This document shows, piece after piece, positions 25,335 through 37,754 of a stretch of DNA of 64,000 bases. The position numbers were made by a program, and so were the translations under genes. Under the pieces are notes generated by a model, which was not told where the DNA came from, searched no databases, and worked only from the letters and a program-made list of their open reading frames with translations. Source of the DNA: Eucommia ulmoides (lineage: Eukaryota; Streptophyta; Magnoliopsida; Garryales; Eucommiaceae); the NCBI GenBank assembly GCA_016647705.1, contig CM028333.1:15807743-15871742 (forward strand). Reading direction: 5' to 3'. How positions within the stretch are numbered: position 1 is the first letter of the stretch; each line of letters begins with the position of its first letter.

Positions 25335-27489
25335 TGTTGATTCTAAGATTTTGATGAACAATTAAAGGTTGATGTTTTTTGTGAAACTAACGGTTTGATT
25401 AAGTGTTTCAGTTTATTAGTTTCAATGATAAAGATATGATGACTAGTAATGAATGGATGATGACAAAGATCATGAAAGATTAAGTGGTTAAAGAGTTTGA
25501 AGAACCTAGGGAAAACAGCTCAGCTTAAAATTTCAACTCTTAATATTTTAATTAGGATCACACACGACACAAAATGATTTTTATAAATATGTGTGTTTTT
25601 TATAGGATTCTAATTAGTTAAATTATTTGCTCCTATGTGTAATTGAAAAAAAAAATATTGATAATTGATTAAAATTGAACTTAAGTATTTAGTGGAGCTA
25701 ACCAAGAAAAGAAATCGGTTAAAGGGGCAAAAATGTCAATGAAAATGGATTCAAAACGAATTGAGAGAAGTGTTCTAGCATTAGTAAGTTAACAGGTAAG
25801 TCGACCAGAGTATAGAAGGAAACGTCTCTGTATCTCTCGGTCGACAGATAGGTCGACCTGTGCTTAAATATGAACTCTCTGTATCGATAAGTCAATAGAG
25901 CAGTTGACCCTATGACGGGAAATGTAACTATCTGAATCTCTAGGTCGACCGATGGGCTATGAATTTTTGGCTTGGCTACATCCTGAATCGAGCGGTTGAT
26001 CGGTGATCTTTGGTAAGTCGACTGATGACACTGTTTTAGGATATTGTGAAATTTTGGATTTTATTCTAAATATAGCCATTACTTGCCGTTTTATGGTTAG
26101 GATTCATGAGATATATTAGGGATTTGATGTTATTTGAGATATGCAACACATATTATGTTATCACTATAGATTTGGTTTATAAAGTTTGAATATTTCTCAT
26201 TTCGGTACATGTAATTCTTTCTATTCTATTTAATTGTGATTGATAAATATTTGGGGGGACTTAATTGAGAAGTTTAAAAGCTATAATTAAGTGATTTGAA
26301 TCAGAATGAAGTCTTAATGATATAAAGGGTCTATAAGAGCAATTAAATGTCATAACAAGTAGAAACTCCCCGTTAAAGATCTTATTTAATTCCCTTTTAT
26401 ATAGACCTGCGTTTTTTCACATTAGAGTGAGAGATCAAGAGAATTATACTGAGATTTTCTAAGAGAAATCATATTGAGAGAATTGCGAGAGTTTTTCTAA
26501 GAGTTATTCTTGAGAATTATTTGCTGTGAATTATTACTGCTACCGAATCTGAAGTGATATTGCTATCATTATTCTTTTGGTGGAATCCGGGTGAGATCTT
26601 TTCAAATTACTTTCTATTGATTGATTGCTTGATTATATTTGAAATCTGATCTTTGAAATTGTTTTTCAATTTTTTATTGAAAAATATTTTTGAAACAATT
26701 TCTTGAAGAAATCTGATTACGTGCTCAATTACGTGCTACTCTATTTTTGTTTAAACCAGATTTTAAATATCTCACTTTTTTATCACTAGTTTTGGGATAT
26801 TAATTGTGTTTTAATTTATCTGGGGTGGTAGAAGCACCGAGTGAGAAAAATCACTTATTAATTTATAATTGGAGAGTTGAGTGACGGATTGAATACTATT
26901 GGGAGTATTTAATCTAAGGAAAGCTGGTTTCAATCTCTTCTTGTAAAGAGATTGAGGTAGTAATTCTTCTTGGATTGAATTGATTTGTGAGCAATTTTGT
27001 AACAGTTCAATCCTTACCGGATAAAAGAATATTTGGAGTGTTTGTGATGTTTTGATTCTTTAGCCTAAGGTATAAAAAAAATTAGGTTATTCTTGAGTTT
27101 ATAAAAAGTAGAGGTTATTCTTATGCTTGTGAAAAAGAATTTGTAAAAGTTGATTTTGAGCTTGTGAAAAGAATCTTTGTGAGTGTTTGGTTATTACCTT
27201 TAAAAGAATCTTGACTTTAGTGGGTGTGACTTTCTGTGAGGTTCGGAGGACTGAATTAACCAAGAGTAACTTGGTGAACCAGTATAAATTTTTGGTGTGC
27301 TTCTATCTTTACATTATTTATTTATTTTGATTGGTGTGCACCTAGTTGATTTTATATTTCCGCTGTGATATAAAGATAATAATTAATTTGGGATTAAAAT
27401 TTATTATTTGGATTATTAAAGTATTTTTTCTCTGATAATTTTTTATTTACCTAATTTACCTTCCTCTTAGGTAACTCACTGGGCCAACA
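25335..27489 (+). repeat. 5' LTR of the Sirevirus-like copia element
   Basis: Starts TGTTGATTCTAAG and ends GGGCCAACA, directly followed by the primer-binding site. It contains several GTCGAC/GTCGACC palindromic motifs (about 25795-26030) and matches the 3' LTR over the whole length. Confidence 0.92.
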
Positions 27490-27491
27490 AT

Positions 27492-27503
27492 TGGTGTCAG
27501 AGC
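27492..27503 (+). other. Primer-binding site (tRNA-iMet type)
   Basis: TGGTGTCAGAGC, two bases after the 5' LTR, differs by one base from TGGTATCAGAGC, the complement of the plant initiator tRNA-Met 3' end. Confidence 0.85.
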
Positions 27504-27539
27504 TAGTTTAGCTCGACATACTTAGCTAACAAAGATCAC

Positions 27540-28870
27540 GTGGCGCACATAATAGGCATATTAACTGAGGGGCAGTTTATGCATCGACCACCTTTATTTG
27601 CAGGTGAAAGTTATTCGTTCTACAAAGACAGAATGATTGCCTTCCTTTTGGCTATAAATTACGATGTGTGGCTAACAATCGAGGATGGTCCGTTTGTTTC
27701 AATGGAAAACGAAGTCGAGAAAAAGAAGGAACAACTAACTGCTTCTGATAAGCAGAAACTCTCAGGCTATTAACAATCTATTTTGATCTTTAGATACTAA
27801 TGAATATTCTAGAGTTTCAGGTTGTAAATCTATGAAAGAGATATGGGATAAGTTACAAGTTACCCATGAAGGGACAAGTCAAGTGAAGCAATAAAAAATC
27901 AATGCTCTTATGAGGAAATTTGAGTTGTTCTGAATGAAAGAAACCGAATCGATTCATGAGATGTATACTCGCTTCAACAACATTTACAATTACTTGAGTG
28001 AACTTGGAAAGCCATACTCCATGGAGGATAGAGTTCGAAAGGTCGTAAGATCCTTTAACAAAAATATGGGAGTCAAAGGTGACGACATTTGAGGAAGCTA
28101 AGGATCTTGGCAAATATAAAATTGATGATCTCATAGGCAACTTAATGACTCATGAAACGACGATTAAAATATATGAGGATGACACCAAAAATAGCAAGAG
28201 GAAATTCTTGGTGCTAAAAGCTCAGAAAACTGAAGAAGATGATGATAATAATAATGAAAGTCTTGATAGTGAGCAAGAAAAAGATGTGGCGCTTCTCATA
28301 AAGAATTTTAGAAGAATGACTTAGCGCACATTCCACGGGAAAAGAAACCTCATACTAAAGTGGAATGTTACAATTGTCATAAAACCAATCACTTTCAAAA
28401 TGATTATCAAGAACCGAAGAAGGATAAAGAAAAGGAAAAAAAGAAGAAAGAAAAGAAGAGAGCAAAGAAGAGTAATAAGAAATCCATGAAGGGTACTTGA
28501 GATGATACTGAATCAAGTAGCTCGAAAAAATCAGATAATGAAGATATGTCCATATTTGCATTGATGGCCACTGGGGGTGAGGTAACTAAATGTTCAAGTT
28601 CTTGTCCTTTAGATTTTGATGAATTATTTTATATTTATCAAGAACTTTCTCATGATTATAAAAATCAGTGTTCTAAAATAAATGCCCTTCAAAGTATAAT
28701 TAATACATTAAACAAGCAAGTGATGGACTACGAATCTGAAAACAATAAATCGAAATCCAAGTTGACAAATTTGCATTCAATTGTTCTCAAATTCACCGGT
28801 GGTGAAAATAACTTGAAAATATTTTTGGGAAGTTCAAGTGGAATTTTTGATAAAGACGGTATTGGATTTT
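27540..28870 (+). pseudogene. Copia gag remnant (Sirevirus-like)
   Basis: The frame starts at a GTG (27540) where ATG is expected and reads into PPLFAGESYSFYKDRM and VWLTIEDGP, the N-terminal copia Gag block. It then continues through several stops: MKEIWDKLQVTHEG, ESIHEMYTRFNNI, FEEAKDLGKYKIDDLIGNL. A zinc knuckle at about 28366-28410 reads CYNCHKTNHFQNDY; the last Cys is replaced by Tyr. A Lys-rich stretch and a coiled-coil segment (KINALQSIINTLNKQVMDY) follow to about 28870. Gag would form the particle that packages element RNA. It is inactivated by the lost start, stops and the broken knuckle. Confidence 0.85.
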
Positions 28871-29408
28871 AGAAAAATCTTAAATAAAAACGTTTTCACA
28901 AATTCTTTTATGAAACTAAGGATCTTGTTAGATATTTTAAATGTAATGTTGTGGGGTATACTATTCGTAGATATTTTGCTAAAATATCTAACTGTAGACA
29001 AGTTTGGGTTCCAAAAGAAACTAAAATGGTCCTAACTAACAAGATCGGGCCCACTTAGACTGGGTACCACTTAGGAACTATTTGAGGTGTTCCTTGCAGG
29101 TTATTCTAAAAGCTTCAATAAGCAAGGACAAATGGTTCATGAATAGTAGTTGTTCTCAACACATGACGGAAGACAAAGAAAAATTTACATCTTTAACACC
29201 TAAGAATGGAGGTCATGTGACTTTTGGAGACAACGCAAAAGGTAAAATTATCGGTATAAGTAATATCGATAATGATACTACTATTATTAAAGATGTGTTA
29301 CTAGTTGATGAACTTAAATATAATTTACTTAGTATTAGTCAACTATGTGACAAGGGCTATAACGTTATTGTCACAACCGACCCCGGTTACTCAACATTTG
29401 TAGGCCGG

Positions 29409-31791
29409 TGTGACAACGATACAGCTCATCCGAAAAATGACTAACAATAATTAAAATATCTTACACAAAAAGAATATTATTTACTATGGTCAACAAAATA
29501 TATATAGCCCCTTCCATTGGGACTCTCTTGATCTTACAACAACAGTATTAGTTCATTTTAACCAACCAACATATACAACTAGAAGCAAAAAGAATCACTA
29601 TCAAGATACTCCCCGCTATGGCTCTTTCGGAATCGACCTACTGCCAGTAGGGGACAAACGTTTCTTTATAGCACCTGCGAGTGTACTGCATTCTTAGTAA
29701 TTTTAAAACATATTTTCGAAATAATAATACATTCTCAATACCGTTTTAAAAGTGATCAAGCGTAATTATACGAATACGATAATATAAACATCTCTTTTTA
29801 AAATAAACAATGAAAATAAATAAACAATTATATATTTATATATATCTCCAATCCATTTAGTGTAAAACCATACCAATCATTATATACAATAAATCGCCAA
29901 TCTTAGTAAAAACACCCCATTTCAAGTTTACTTATCACCCACATACACACCGACTAAACCATAGTGATCGTTTTAACCTCACGATCGGGAGTTGCAACGG
30001 TACCGTAACCATCCGTAGGATATGCCTTCCTAGCGGACCTAACTGCGCAGATCACCGCCTACCGGACGTCGCCGGAGGCCAATAATATAAGTCACCAAAT
30101 ATATCAATCACCATAATAAATATCCATCCGCTGGACCACCCTCCGGACACACCATAATATGAATCACCACTTGCCAGACCACCCTCCGGACATGACATAA
30201 ACTATAGCATAGTCTAACCAACAACACAAATCAAAGTAACAACACCATCGTCAATTCAATTACCGTCAATTTCCAACAAAATTATTTATAATATCATTCT
30301 TTTTAAAACCCTAACAATTCCACGTAAATTCATTTTATCAACTCACACAAAACCTTCTCGATTCACCACATTTATAAAATCATGCAGTTTAAGTAAACGT
30401 TTAGGTCGTCATCTAGAAAAATATTTTAGTAAGAAGATCGTACACTCACCTGAAAATTCGTACTTTCAAGCTCCCCTGATTCCCTGCTACTAAGTCTCCG
30501 AAAATTGTGAACCTATTTGTGACATGACCTAAATTAATAGTGTAGCGAAAAACAACCTAATCGTGTGATGCAAACCCTACGTTTATTAATTTACCAACCC
30601 CACATTTTGTCATTTGATATGTTAAGGCTATGAAACTAATTCATTGAATCATAAAAACTAATAAGAGACGTTACTTACTTTAGAACGATTGTCAATTTTC
30701 TTAGAAATTCCCTAGAATATGCTTCTGCTCCCCACCGCCTAAGCGAAAATACATCGCCTAGGCGAACAGGCGATTTCTTGCTCTCTGTTGTTTTACCGCC
30801 TAAGCGATCTTCCATCACCTAAGCGATCACGCAATTTCTTGCTCTCTGTTCTTTCACCGCCTAAGCAATCTTCCATCGCCTAAGCGATCATGCAATTTCT
30901 TGCTCTATGTTCTTTTACCGCCTAAGTGGTCTTCCACCGCCTAAGCGATCATGCAATTTCTTGCTCTCTGTTCTTTTACCGCCTAAGCGGTCTTCCACCG
31001 CCTAAGCGATCATGAAATTTCTTGCTCTCTGTTCTTTTACCGCCTAAGCGATCACGCGATTTCTTGCTCTCTGTTATTTCACCGCCTAAGCGATCTTCCA
31101 CCGCCTAAACGATCCTTGCTTCGTCCCTAACAGAACAGAACATAACAGACCAGTCTTTTACCCCTTCTCGTCACCAGCTCCGTCCCTTAAATTCCTCACT
31201 CCATCTCCACGATCAACCATCCCAAATTTACAACTGATACTACCAACCTCATTCCCTTCACTCTAACTAAAACACCCACTAAAACAACACCCCAAACCAT
31301 CGGTTGCAACTCCAAACGGCAAAATAGAGCACACACCTTTCACACACACATACCTGCTTCCATATGATCCCAGAAAATGTCACACTTGCATACTCCTACA
31401 GCCCAAACGACCCTCAACCCTGAGAAAACACCCTGAACCAGCACTAGTGATCTCTGACAGCTTCTCCGATGGCTTCTTCTTCTCCTTCACTTTTCTCTCT
31501 TTCTCTCTCGCTCTTTCTCTTGGTTGTTTATTCCAGAATGATGGTGATCATTCCTCACCACGTTTATATATATATATATATAGATTTGTGGAGCAAACCC
31601 ATGCCACGTTGCCTTCTTCCTCTCTCTCTCTCCCATTCCTCCCGGCATGGGCTCACGGCACAAACACACATGCACACTCATATATATATATATATATATA
31701 TATACTCTTTTTTTCCCCAAACTTCTCATCTTTTTTTTTTTTTTTCAAAATACACTTAAATGACACACAACCATGAAATCAGGGTCTTACA
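29409..31791 (-). mobile_element. Gypsy-type solo LTR (reverse) inside copia pol
   Basis: On the minus strand it reads TGTAAGACCCTGATTTCAT... to ...GTTGTCACA. The start matches the LTRs at 37196 and 60412. It shares a conserved block with them (29958-30020, containing CGATCGGGAGTTGCAACGG). It carries its own 61-bp minisatellite (30735-31115) and two (TA)n runs (about 31565-31583 and 31681-31703). The copia frame resumes on both sides, showing it is an insertion. No clear 5-bp target duplication is visible (GCCGG on the left, GTTAT on the right). Confidence 0.8.
30735..31115. repeat. 61-bp minisatellite, about six copies
   Basis: The unit combines two ACCGCCTAAGCGATC motifs with AATTTCTTGCTCTCTGTTCTTTT. 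Copies follow each other from 30735 to about 31115; one copy lacks a half unit. GCCTAAGCGATC keyword pairs recur with single-base changes such as AAGTGGTC or AAGCGGTC. Confidence 0.85.
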
Positions 31792-34642
31792 GTTATATTT
31801 GATCATGATAAGTGCGTTATTAAGAATAGTTATGATAGTAGTATCTTGTTAGTTACATCACGTTTTAAGAATGTTTATACTTTCTCATTTGATGATTTTA
31901 ATTCTCAAAATTTATCTTGTTTGAATGCTTTGTCTGAAAATAGTTGGTTATGGCATAAGAGACTTGGGCATGCTAGTGTGGAGTTAATCTGTAGTTTATC
32001 TAAGAAGAGTCTCGTACGTGGCCTACCTGATTTGAAATTTGTGAAAGACAAAGTATGTGATGCATGTCAATTAGGCAAGCAGGTTAGATCATCATTTAAG
32101 AAAAAGATTCACACGTCCACGTCTAGATGTCTTGAATTATTGCATCTTGATTTGTTTGGACCAAACTTTGTTACTAGTTTTGGTGGTAAGTTTTATGCTT
32201 TTGTTATAGTTGATGATTATTCCAGACTTAACTGGGTATTTTTCCTTGCTAAGAAAAGTGAGGTTGTTTCTATTCTTGCTAAATTTTGTAAATGTGTTCA
32301 AAATGAGAAGTAATGTTCCATTATTAACATTCGAAGTGACAGAGGAAGAGAGTTTAAGAATGATGATATGGTAAGTTACTGTGATGAGCATGGTTATGCT
32401 CATAACTTTTCTGTACCAAGATCACCACAACAAAATGGTGTAGTGGAAAGGAAGAGCATAACGCTTTAAGAGATGGCCAGAACGACGATTAATGAAAATC
32501 GCTTACCAACCTACTTCTGGGCCGAAGCAGTAAGTATAGCTTTCCATGTGGTGAATCGGGTATCGATTCGTAGAGGGTTTAACAAAACCTTATATGAAAT
32601 CTAGAATGGTAAGACTCCTAACATTTCCTATTTTAAAGTATTCAGATGTAAGTATTTTATTTTGAATGACAAGGATAATCTTGGTAAATTTGATGCTAAG
32701 TTTAATTATGAGATTTTTCTTGGATATGCTACTAACAGTAAGACTTATAGAGTTTATAATAAACGTACGTTAGTAGTAGAAGAAACTATGCATATTATTT
32801 TAGAGGAAACTGATCCATTCTTGTCGAGAATGGTTTTGGATGATGATGATGCAGGTATTTCAAATATTCAAAACCAAGGTGATAATGTACCTAAGGAGTC
32901 CCAACAAGAGGAGGAACCTAAGGAAAATGATTCGACTTTACCACGAGTTATAAAGACAGTACCGGGACATTCGATAAAAGAAGTCATCAGTAATTTCGAG
33001 AGAGGTGTAAGTACTCGTTTTTCTCTTAGGGATATAATTAATCTTTCTTTCTTATCTTAAATTGAGTCTAAAAACGTAGATGAGATGTTAACTAATAAAT
33101 CTCGAATTTCTGCAATGCAAGATGAGTTAGTTCAATTTGAGCAGAACAAAGTACGGTGTCTTGTTTCGAGACCGGATTTTCATCCAGTTATTGGTACTAA
33201 ATGGGTTTTTAGGAAAAAAATAATGAATCTGACATGGTAATCAGAAACAAAACAAGATTAGTAGCATAAGGCTATAATCAAGAGGAATGAATTGATTATG
33301 ATGAAACTTATACTCCTGTTGCTAGACTAGAAGTAATTAGAATGCTACTCGCTTTTGCATGTTCACGTAATTTTAAGTTATATCAAATGGATGTTAAGAG
33401 TGCATTTGTAAATGGCTTTCTAGCAGAAGAAGTTTATGTGGAACAACCCCCAGGATTTGAAAGTGATAAATTTCTTGATCACGTATTTAAACTTTGCAAG
33501 GCTTTGTATGGGGTTAAACAAGCTCCTAGAGTTTGGTATGCGAGAGTTAGTAGATATTTGATTAAAAATAATTTTTGAAGGGGTATTTGTGATATAACAC
33601 TGTTTATGAAGCAAACTGATTCTGATATCCTATTAGTACAAGTGTATGTTAATGATATTAGTTTTGGATCTACTAATGAGGATCTTTGCCAAGAGTTTGC
33701 TAAGATAATGCAAGTTGAATTTGAAATGAGCAAGATGAAAGAGTTGAATTTCTTTTTTGGATTGCAAATTAAGCAAATCAAAGAAGAGATATTTATAAAC
33801 TAAGCTAAATACACCAAGAAGTTGTTAAAGAAATATGGCTTGGATGGCGCTAAAGAGTACAAAACTCCTACGACAACAACTACAAAGATAGAAAAAGACG
33901 ATACGGGCAAAAGTGTTAATGAAAAAATGTATCGAGATATGATTAGTTTGTTGTATTTAACTATTAGTAGACCTGACATTATGTATAGTGTTTATTTTTG
34001 TGCTAGATTTCAGTCTTATCCTAAAGAATCGCACTTGACTGCGGCTAAGTGAATGTTTCGATACTTAAAGGGGATAACTGACCTAGGATTATGGTATCCT
34101 AGCGGGAGTGATTTTAAATTAATTAGTTACTCTGACACTGGTTTTTCCGGTTTCAAAGTTGAGTGAAAAAGTATAAGTGGGTCATGTCATTTGTTAGGAC
34201 ATGCATTGGTTTTTTGGTCGAGCAAGAAACAGAATTTGATAGCCTTATCTACTACTAAGGCTGAGTATATGGTAGCTGGTAACTGTTATGCTCAAATTTT
34301 ATATATTAAACAATAGTTAAATGACTTTGGAATTTGCATAGAGGAGGTTCCGATTTATTGTGATAATAAAAATGCTATTTGTCTAAGTAAAAATCCTACA
34401 CAACACTCACGAACTAAGTACATAGAGATTAGACATCACTTATTCGTGATCACATTCATAAAATAGACATTGTTATTGAGTATATTGATACCTTCGACTA
34501 ACTTGCTGATGTTTTTACCAAACTACTAGTGGAAGATTAGTTTATGAAAATTATTCGTGCTTTGAGTATAGCTAGGCATAATGATGTTTGCCTAGAGTAG
34601 AGTTATTTTGTGTTCCCCCTTCCCTAATTTTTTTTTGAGATT

Positions 34643-34656
34643 ACAAAGGGGGAGAA
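34643..34656 (+). other. Extra polypurine tract
   Basis: ACAAAGGGGGAGAA lies about 200 bp before the 3' LTR, in addition to the tract that abuts the LTR. Repeated polypurine tracts are a described Sirevirus feature. Confidence 0.6.
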
Positions 34657-34841
34657 TTAGTTGATGTTTTAATTGAATATCTTAAGGGAGAGTTTATTAT
34701 ATTTTGAAATTTGTGCTTTGTTGATTATCTTATGATTATCTTCATTACTATGCTTTAATGATTTATAAAACCCGTCATTAGATTCAGAGGGAGTGTGGTT
34801 ATATTATTTTGAAGAAAATATCAAAGTTAATTGTCATCATC

Positions 34842-34855
34842 AAAAAGGGGGAGAT
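34842..34855 (+). other. Polypurine tract of the copia element
   Basis: AAAAAGGGGGAGAT directly precedes the TGTTGATCC start of the 3' LTR and would prime plus-strand DNA synthesis. Confidence 0.85.
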
Positions 34856-37033
34856 TGTTGATCCTAAGTTTTTGATGAACAATTAAAGGTTAATATTTTT
34901 GGTGGAACTAACGGTTTGATTAAGTGTTTCAGTTTATTAGTTATAATGATGAAGATATGATGACAAGTAATGAATGGATGCTAAAAGATGATGACAAAGA
35001 TCATGAAGGATTAGGAGGTTGAAGAATTTGAAGAACTTAAGGAAAATAACTTAGGTTAAAATTTCAACTCTTAATATCTCAATTAGGATCACACACGACA
35101 CAAAGTGATTTTTTTTATAAATATGTGTGTTTTTGATAGGATCCTAATTTGTTAAATTATTTGCTCCTATGTGTAATTGAAAAAAAAAATATTGATAATT
35201 GATTACAATTGAACTTAAGTATTTAGTGGAGCTAACTGAGAAAAGAGATCGATTAAAGGGGTGAAAACGTCAATGAAAATGGATTAAAAGCGAATTGAGA
35301 GAAGTGTTCCAGCATTAGTAAGTCAATAGGTAAGTCGATTGGAGCATAGAAGAAAAAGTCTCTGTATCTCTCGGTCGACAGGTAGGTCGACCCGTGCTTA
35401 ACTATGAACTCCTTGTATCGATATGTCGACAGAGCAGTCGACCTGTAATGAGAAATGTAACTCTCTGAATCTCCAAATCGACATATAGATCGACCGAGGG
35501 GCTATGAATTTTTGGCTTGGCTACATCCTGAATCGAGCAGTCGACCGATGATTTTTAGTAAGTCAACTTATGGCACTATTTCAGGATATTATGGAATTCC
35601 AGATTTTATTCTATATGTAGCCGTTACTAGTTGTTTATGGTAATGATTCACGAGATATATTAGGGATTTGATGTTATTTGAGATATTCAATACATATTAT
35701 GTTATGCTTATAGATTTGGTTAATTAAGTTTGAATATTTCTCATTTCGGTACATGTAATTCTTTCTATCCTATTTAATTGTGATTGAGAAATATTTGTGG
35801 GACTTAATTGAGAAGTTTAAAAGCTATAATTAAGTGATTTGAATCAATATGAAGTCTTAATGATACAAGGGATATATAAGAGCAATTAAATGTCGTAACA
35901 AATGGGAACTAGCCGTTAGAGAGCTTATTTTATTCCATTTTATATAGACCTGCGTTTTTTCATATTAGAGTGAGAAATCAAGAGAATTATACTGAGTTTT
36001 TCTAAGAGAAATCATATTAAGAGAATTGTGAGAGTTTTTTTAAGAGTTATTCTTAAGAATTATTTGCTGTGAATTATTGCTACTACCGAATCTGAGGTAA
36101 CATTGCTATCATTATTCTTTCGGTGGAATCCGGGTGAGATCTTTTCAAATTACTTTCTATTGATTGATTGCTTGATTATATTTGGAATCTGATCTTTGAA
36201 ATTATTTTTCGATTTTTTATTGAAAAATATTTTTGAAACAATTTCTTGAAGAAATCTGATTACGTGCTCAATTATGTGCTACCCTATTTTTGTTTAAATC
36301 ATATTTTAAATATCTCACTTTTCTATCACTAGTTTTGGGATATTAATCGAGTTCTAATTTATTTGGGATGGTAGAAGTATCGAGTGAGAAAAATCACTTA
36401 TCAATTTTTAATTGATGAGTTGAGTGACGGATTGAATACTATTGAGAATATTTAATCTAATGGTAGCTGGTTTCAGTCTATTTCTGTAAAGAGATTGAGG
36501 TAGTAATTCTTCCTGAATTGAATTGATTTATGAGCAATTTTGTAACGGTTCAATTTTTACCGGGTAAAATGATATTTGGAGTGTTTGTGAGGTTTTGATT
36601 CTTTAGCCTTAGTTTAAAAAAGAATTAGGTTATTCTTGAACTTGTAAAAAGTTGAGGTTATTCCTAAGTCTGTGAATTTGTTTTTTGTACAGGTTGATTA
36701 TTTGCCTGTAAAATGAATATTTGTGAGGGTTTAGTTCTTACCTTTAAAAGATTCTTGAGTTTAGTGAGTGTGACTCTCCGTGGGGTTCGGAGGACTAAAT
36801 TAGCCAAGAGTAGCTTGGTGAACCATTATAAATTTCTGATGTACTGCAATCTTTACACTATTTATTTTTGTTGATTGGTGTGCACCTAATTGATTTTATA
36901 TTTCCACGGTCATATAAAGATAATAATTAATTTAGGATTAAAATTAATTATTTGGATTATTAAAATATTTTTTCTCCGATAAATATTTATCTACCAAATT
37001 CACCCCTCTCTTGGGTAGCTCATTGGACCAAGA
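34856..37033 (+). repeat. 3' LTR of the Sirevirus-like copia element
   Basis: Starts TGTTGATCCTAAG and ends GGACCAAGA (family end CCAACA with one change). It aligns with the 5' LTR throughout, including the GTCGAC tract at about 35330-35570. Confidence 0.92.
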
Positions 37034-37195
37034 ATTAATATTAATGTTAAAGAGTTAAAGACAATATATTTTCATCATCTTGTGTTTTTCTCATTGGATT
37101 ATTGAAAACAATTTTTCGAATGAACAAAGAGAAGAAAACACAACAAAAAATAAATAAATCAACATTTAGAAACAAAAATTAAAATTAAAATGAAT
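37034..37195 (+). repeat. Tandem miniature-LTR array, block C (160 bp between two insertions)
   Basis: It continues the internal segment of an array unit (ATTAATGTTAAAGAGTTAAAG ... AAAACACAACAAAAAATAAAT) from the copia element's right flank to TGAAT at 37191-37195, one copy of the gypsy element's target duplication. Confidence 0.9.
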
Positions 37196-37694
37196 TGTAA
37201 GACCCCGATTTTTGTGTACGAACAATTTTAGTCGCATTTTAAAATATTTCAAAAAAAAAATATCGGGGTGGATTGCGATATTAATTGTGATATTTAAAAT
37301 TTTAAGGGTCGAATTGTAATTTTCAAATGCATTAAAAGTAGAATATGGGTTTCATTAATATCCTAACTAAAAAGAAAGGGGGGTTAGTGCAATTACAAAA
37401 AAGATATTTTATATCTTTGTATATATATTGGTGATCGTGAGTGTGTCGGGAGAGGAGCCGAAGGATCGAGAAAAACGGAGAGGGAGTCGGTGAGCATTGT
37501 CTATATATATACAGTTATACAGTTATACATATATAGAGATGGAGAGGAAGAAGAAGAATCGAGAAAAAAAAAATAGAAAAAAAGAAACAGAGAGAGAGAG
37601 AGGAGAACCGAAGAAAGAGAGGGCAGTCCGATGTGGGTTTCATCGTCATGGTTCGCCGACGGTGAGTGTGTGTATATATATATATATATGTGGG

Positions 37695-37754
<60 letters not shown>

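Larger units (their letters stand above)
29100..34560 (+). pseudogene. Copia pol remnant: protease, integrase, reverse transcriptase, RNase H
   Basis: Protease is at about 29115-29400 (WFMNSSCSQHMT); the catalytic Asp of the usual D-[ST]-G is Asn here. After the solo LTR the reading resumes at about 31792. GAG-pre-integrase (WLWHKRLGHAS) and the zinc motif DACQLGKQ are at 31950-32090. The integrase core follows: LHLDLFGP, DDYSR and the SPQQNGVVERK block at 32150-32460. Reverse transcriptase shows IGTKWVFRKK, KLYQMDVKSAFVNG, EEVYVEQPPGF, CKALYGVKQAPR, and a YVND box at about 33646-33657 in place of YVDD. RNase H has STTKAEYMVAG, YCDNKNAICLSKNP and HSRTKYIEIRHH to about 34540. Together these would copy the RNA and integrate it. 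Frameshifts, stops and two lost catalytic Asp residues leave it inactive. Confidence 0.92.
25335..37033 (+). mobile_element. Complete but inactive Ty1-copia element, Sirevirus-like, nested in the array
   Basis: The element has two LTRs of about 2.16-2.18 kb, a primer-binding site at 27492-27503, gag, protease, integrase, reverse transcriptase and RNase H in copia order, and a polypurine tract at 34842-34855. The flanks are ATTAG (25330-25334) and ATTAA (37034-37038), a 5-bp duplication with one mismatch; the array's ATTAGTATTAATG is restored when the element is removed. The order integrase before reverse transcriptase defines copia. Two AAAGGGGGAGA-type tracts and a coiled-coil Gag tail suggest Sirevirus. 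A reverse gypsy-type solo LTR (29409-31791) splits the pol region. Confidence 0.92.

Noticed and set aside
31447..31776. 109-codon frame with a Ser/Leu-rich start
   Set aside because: It lies in the reverse solo LTR and runs through CT- and TA-repeats; no homologous frame is kept in the related LTRs.
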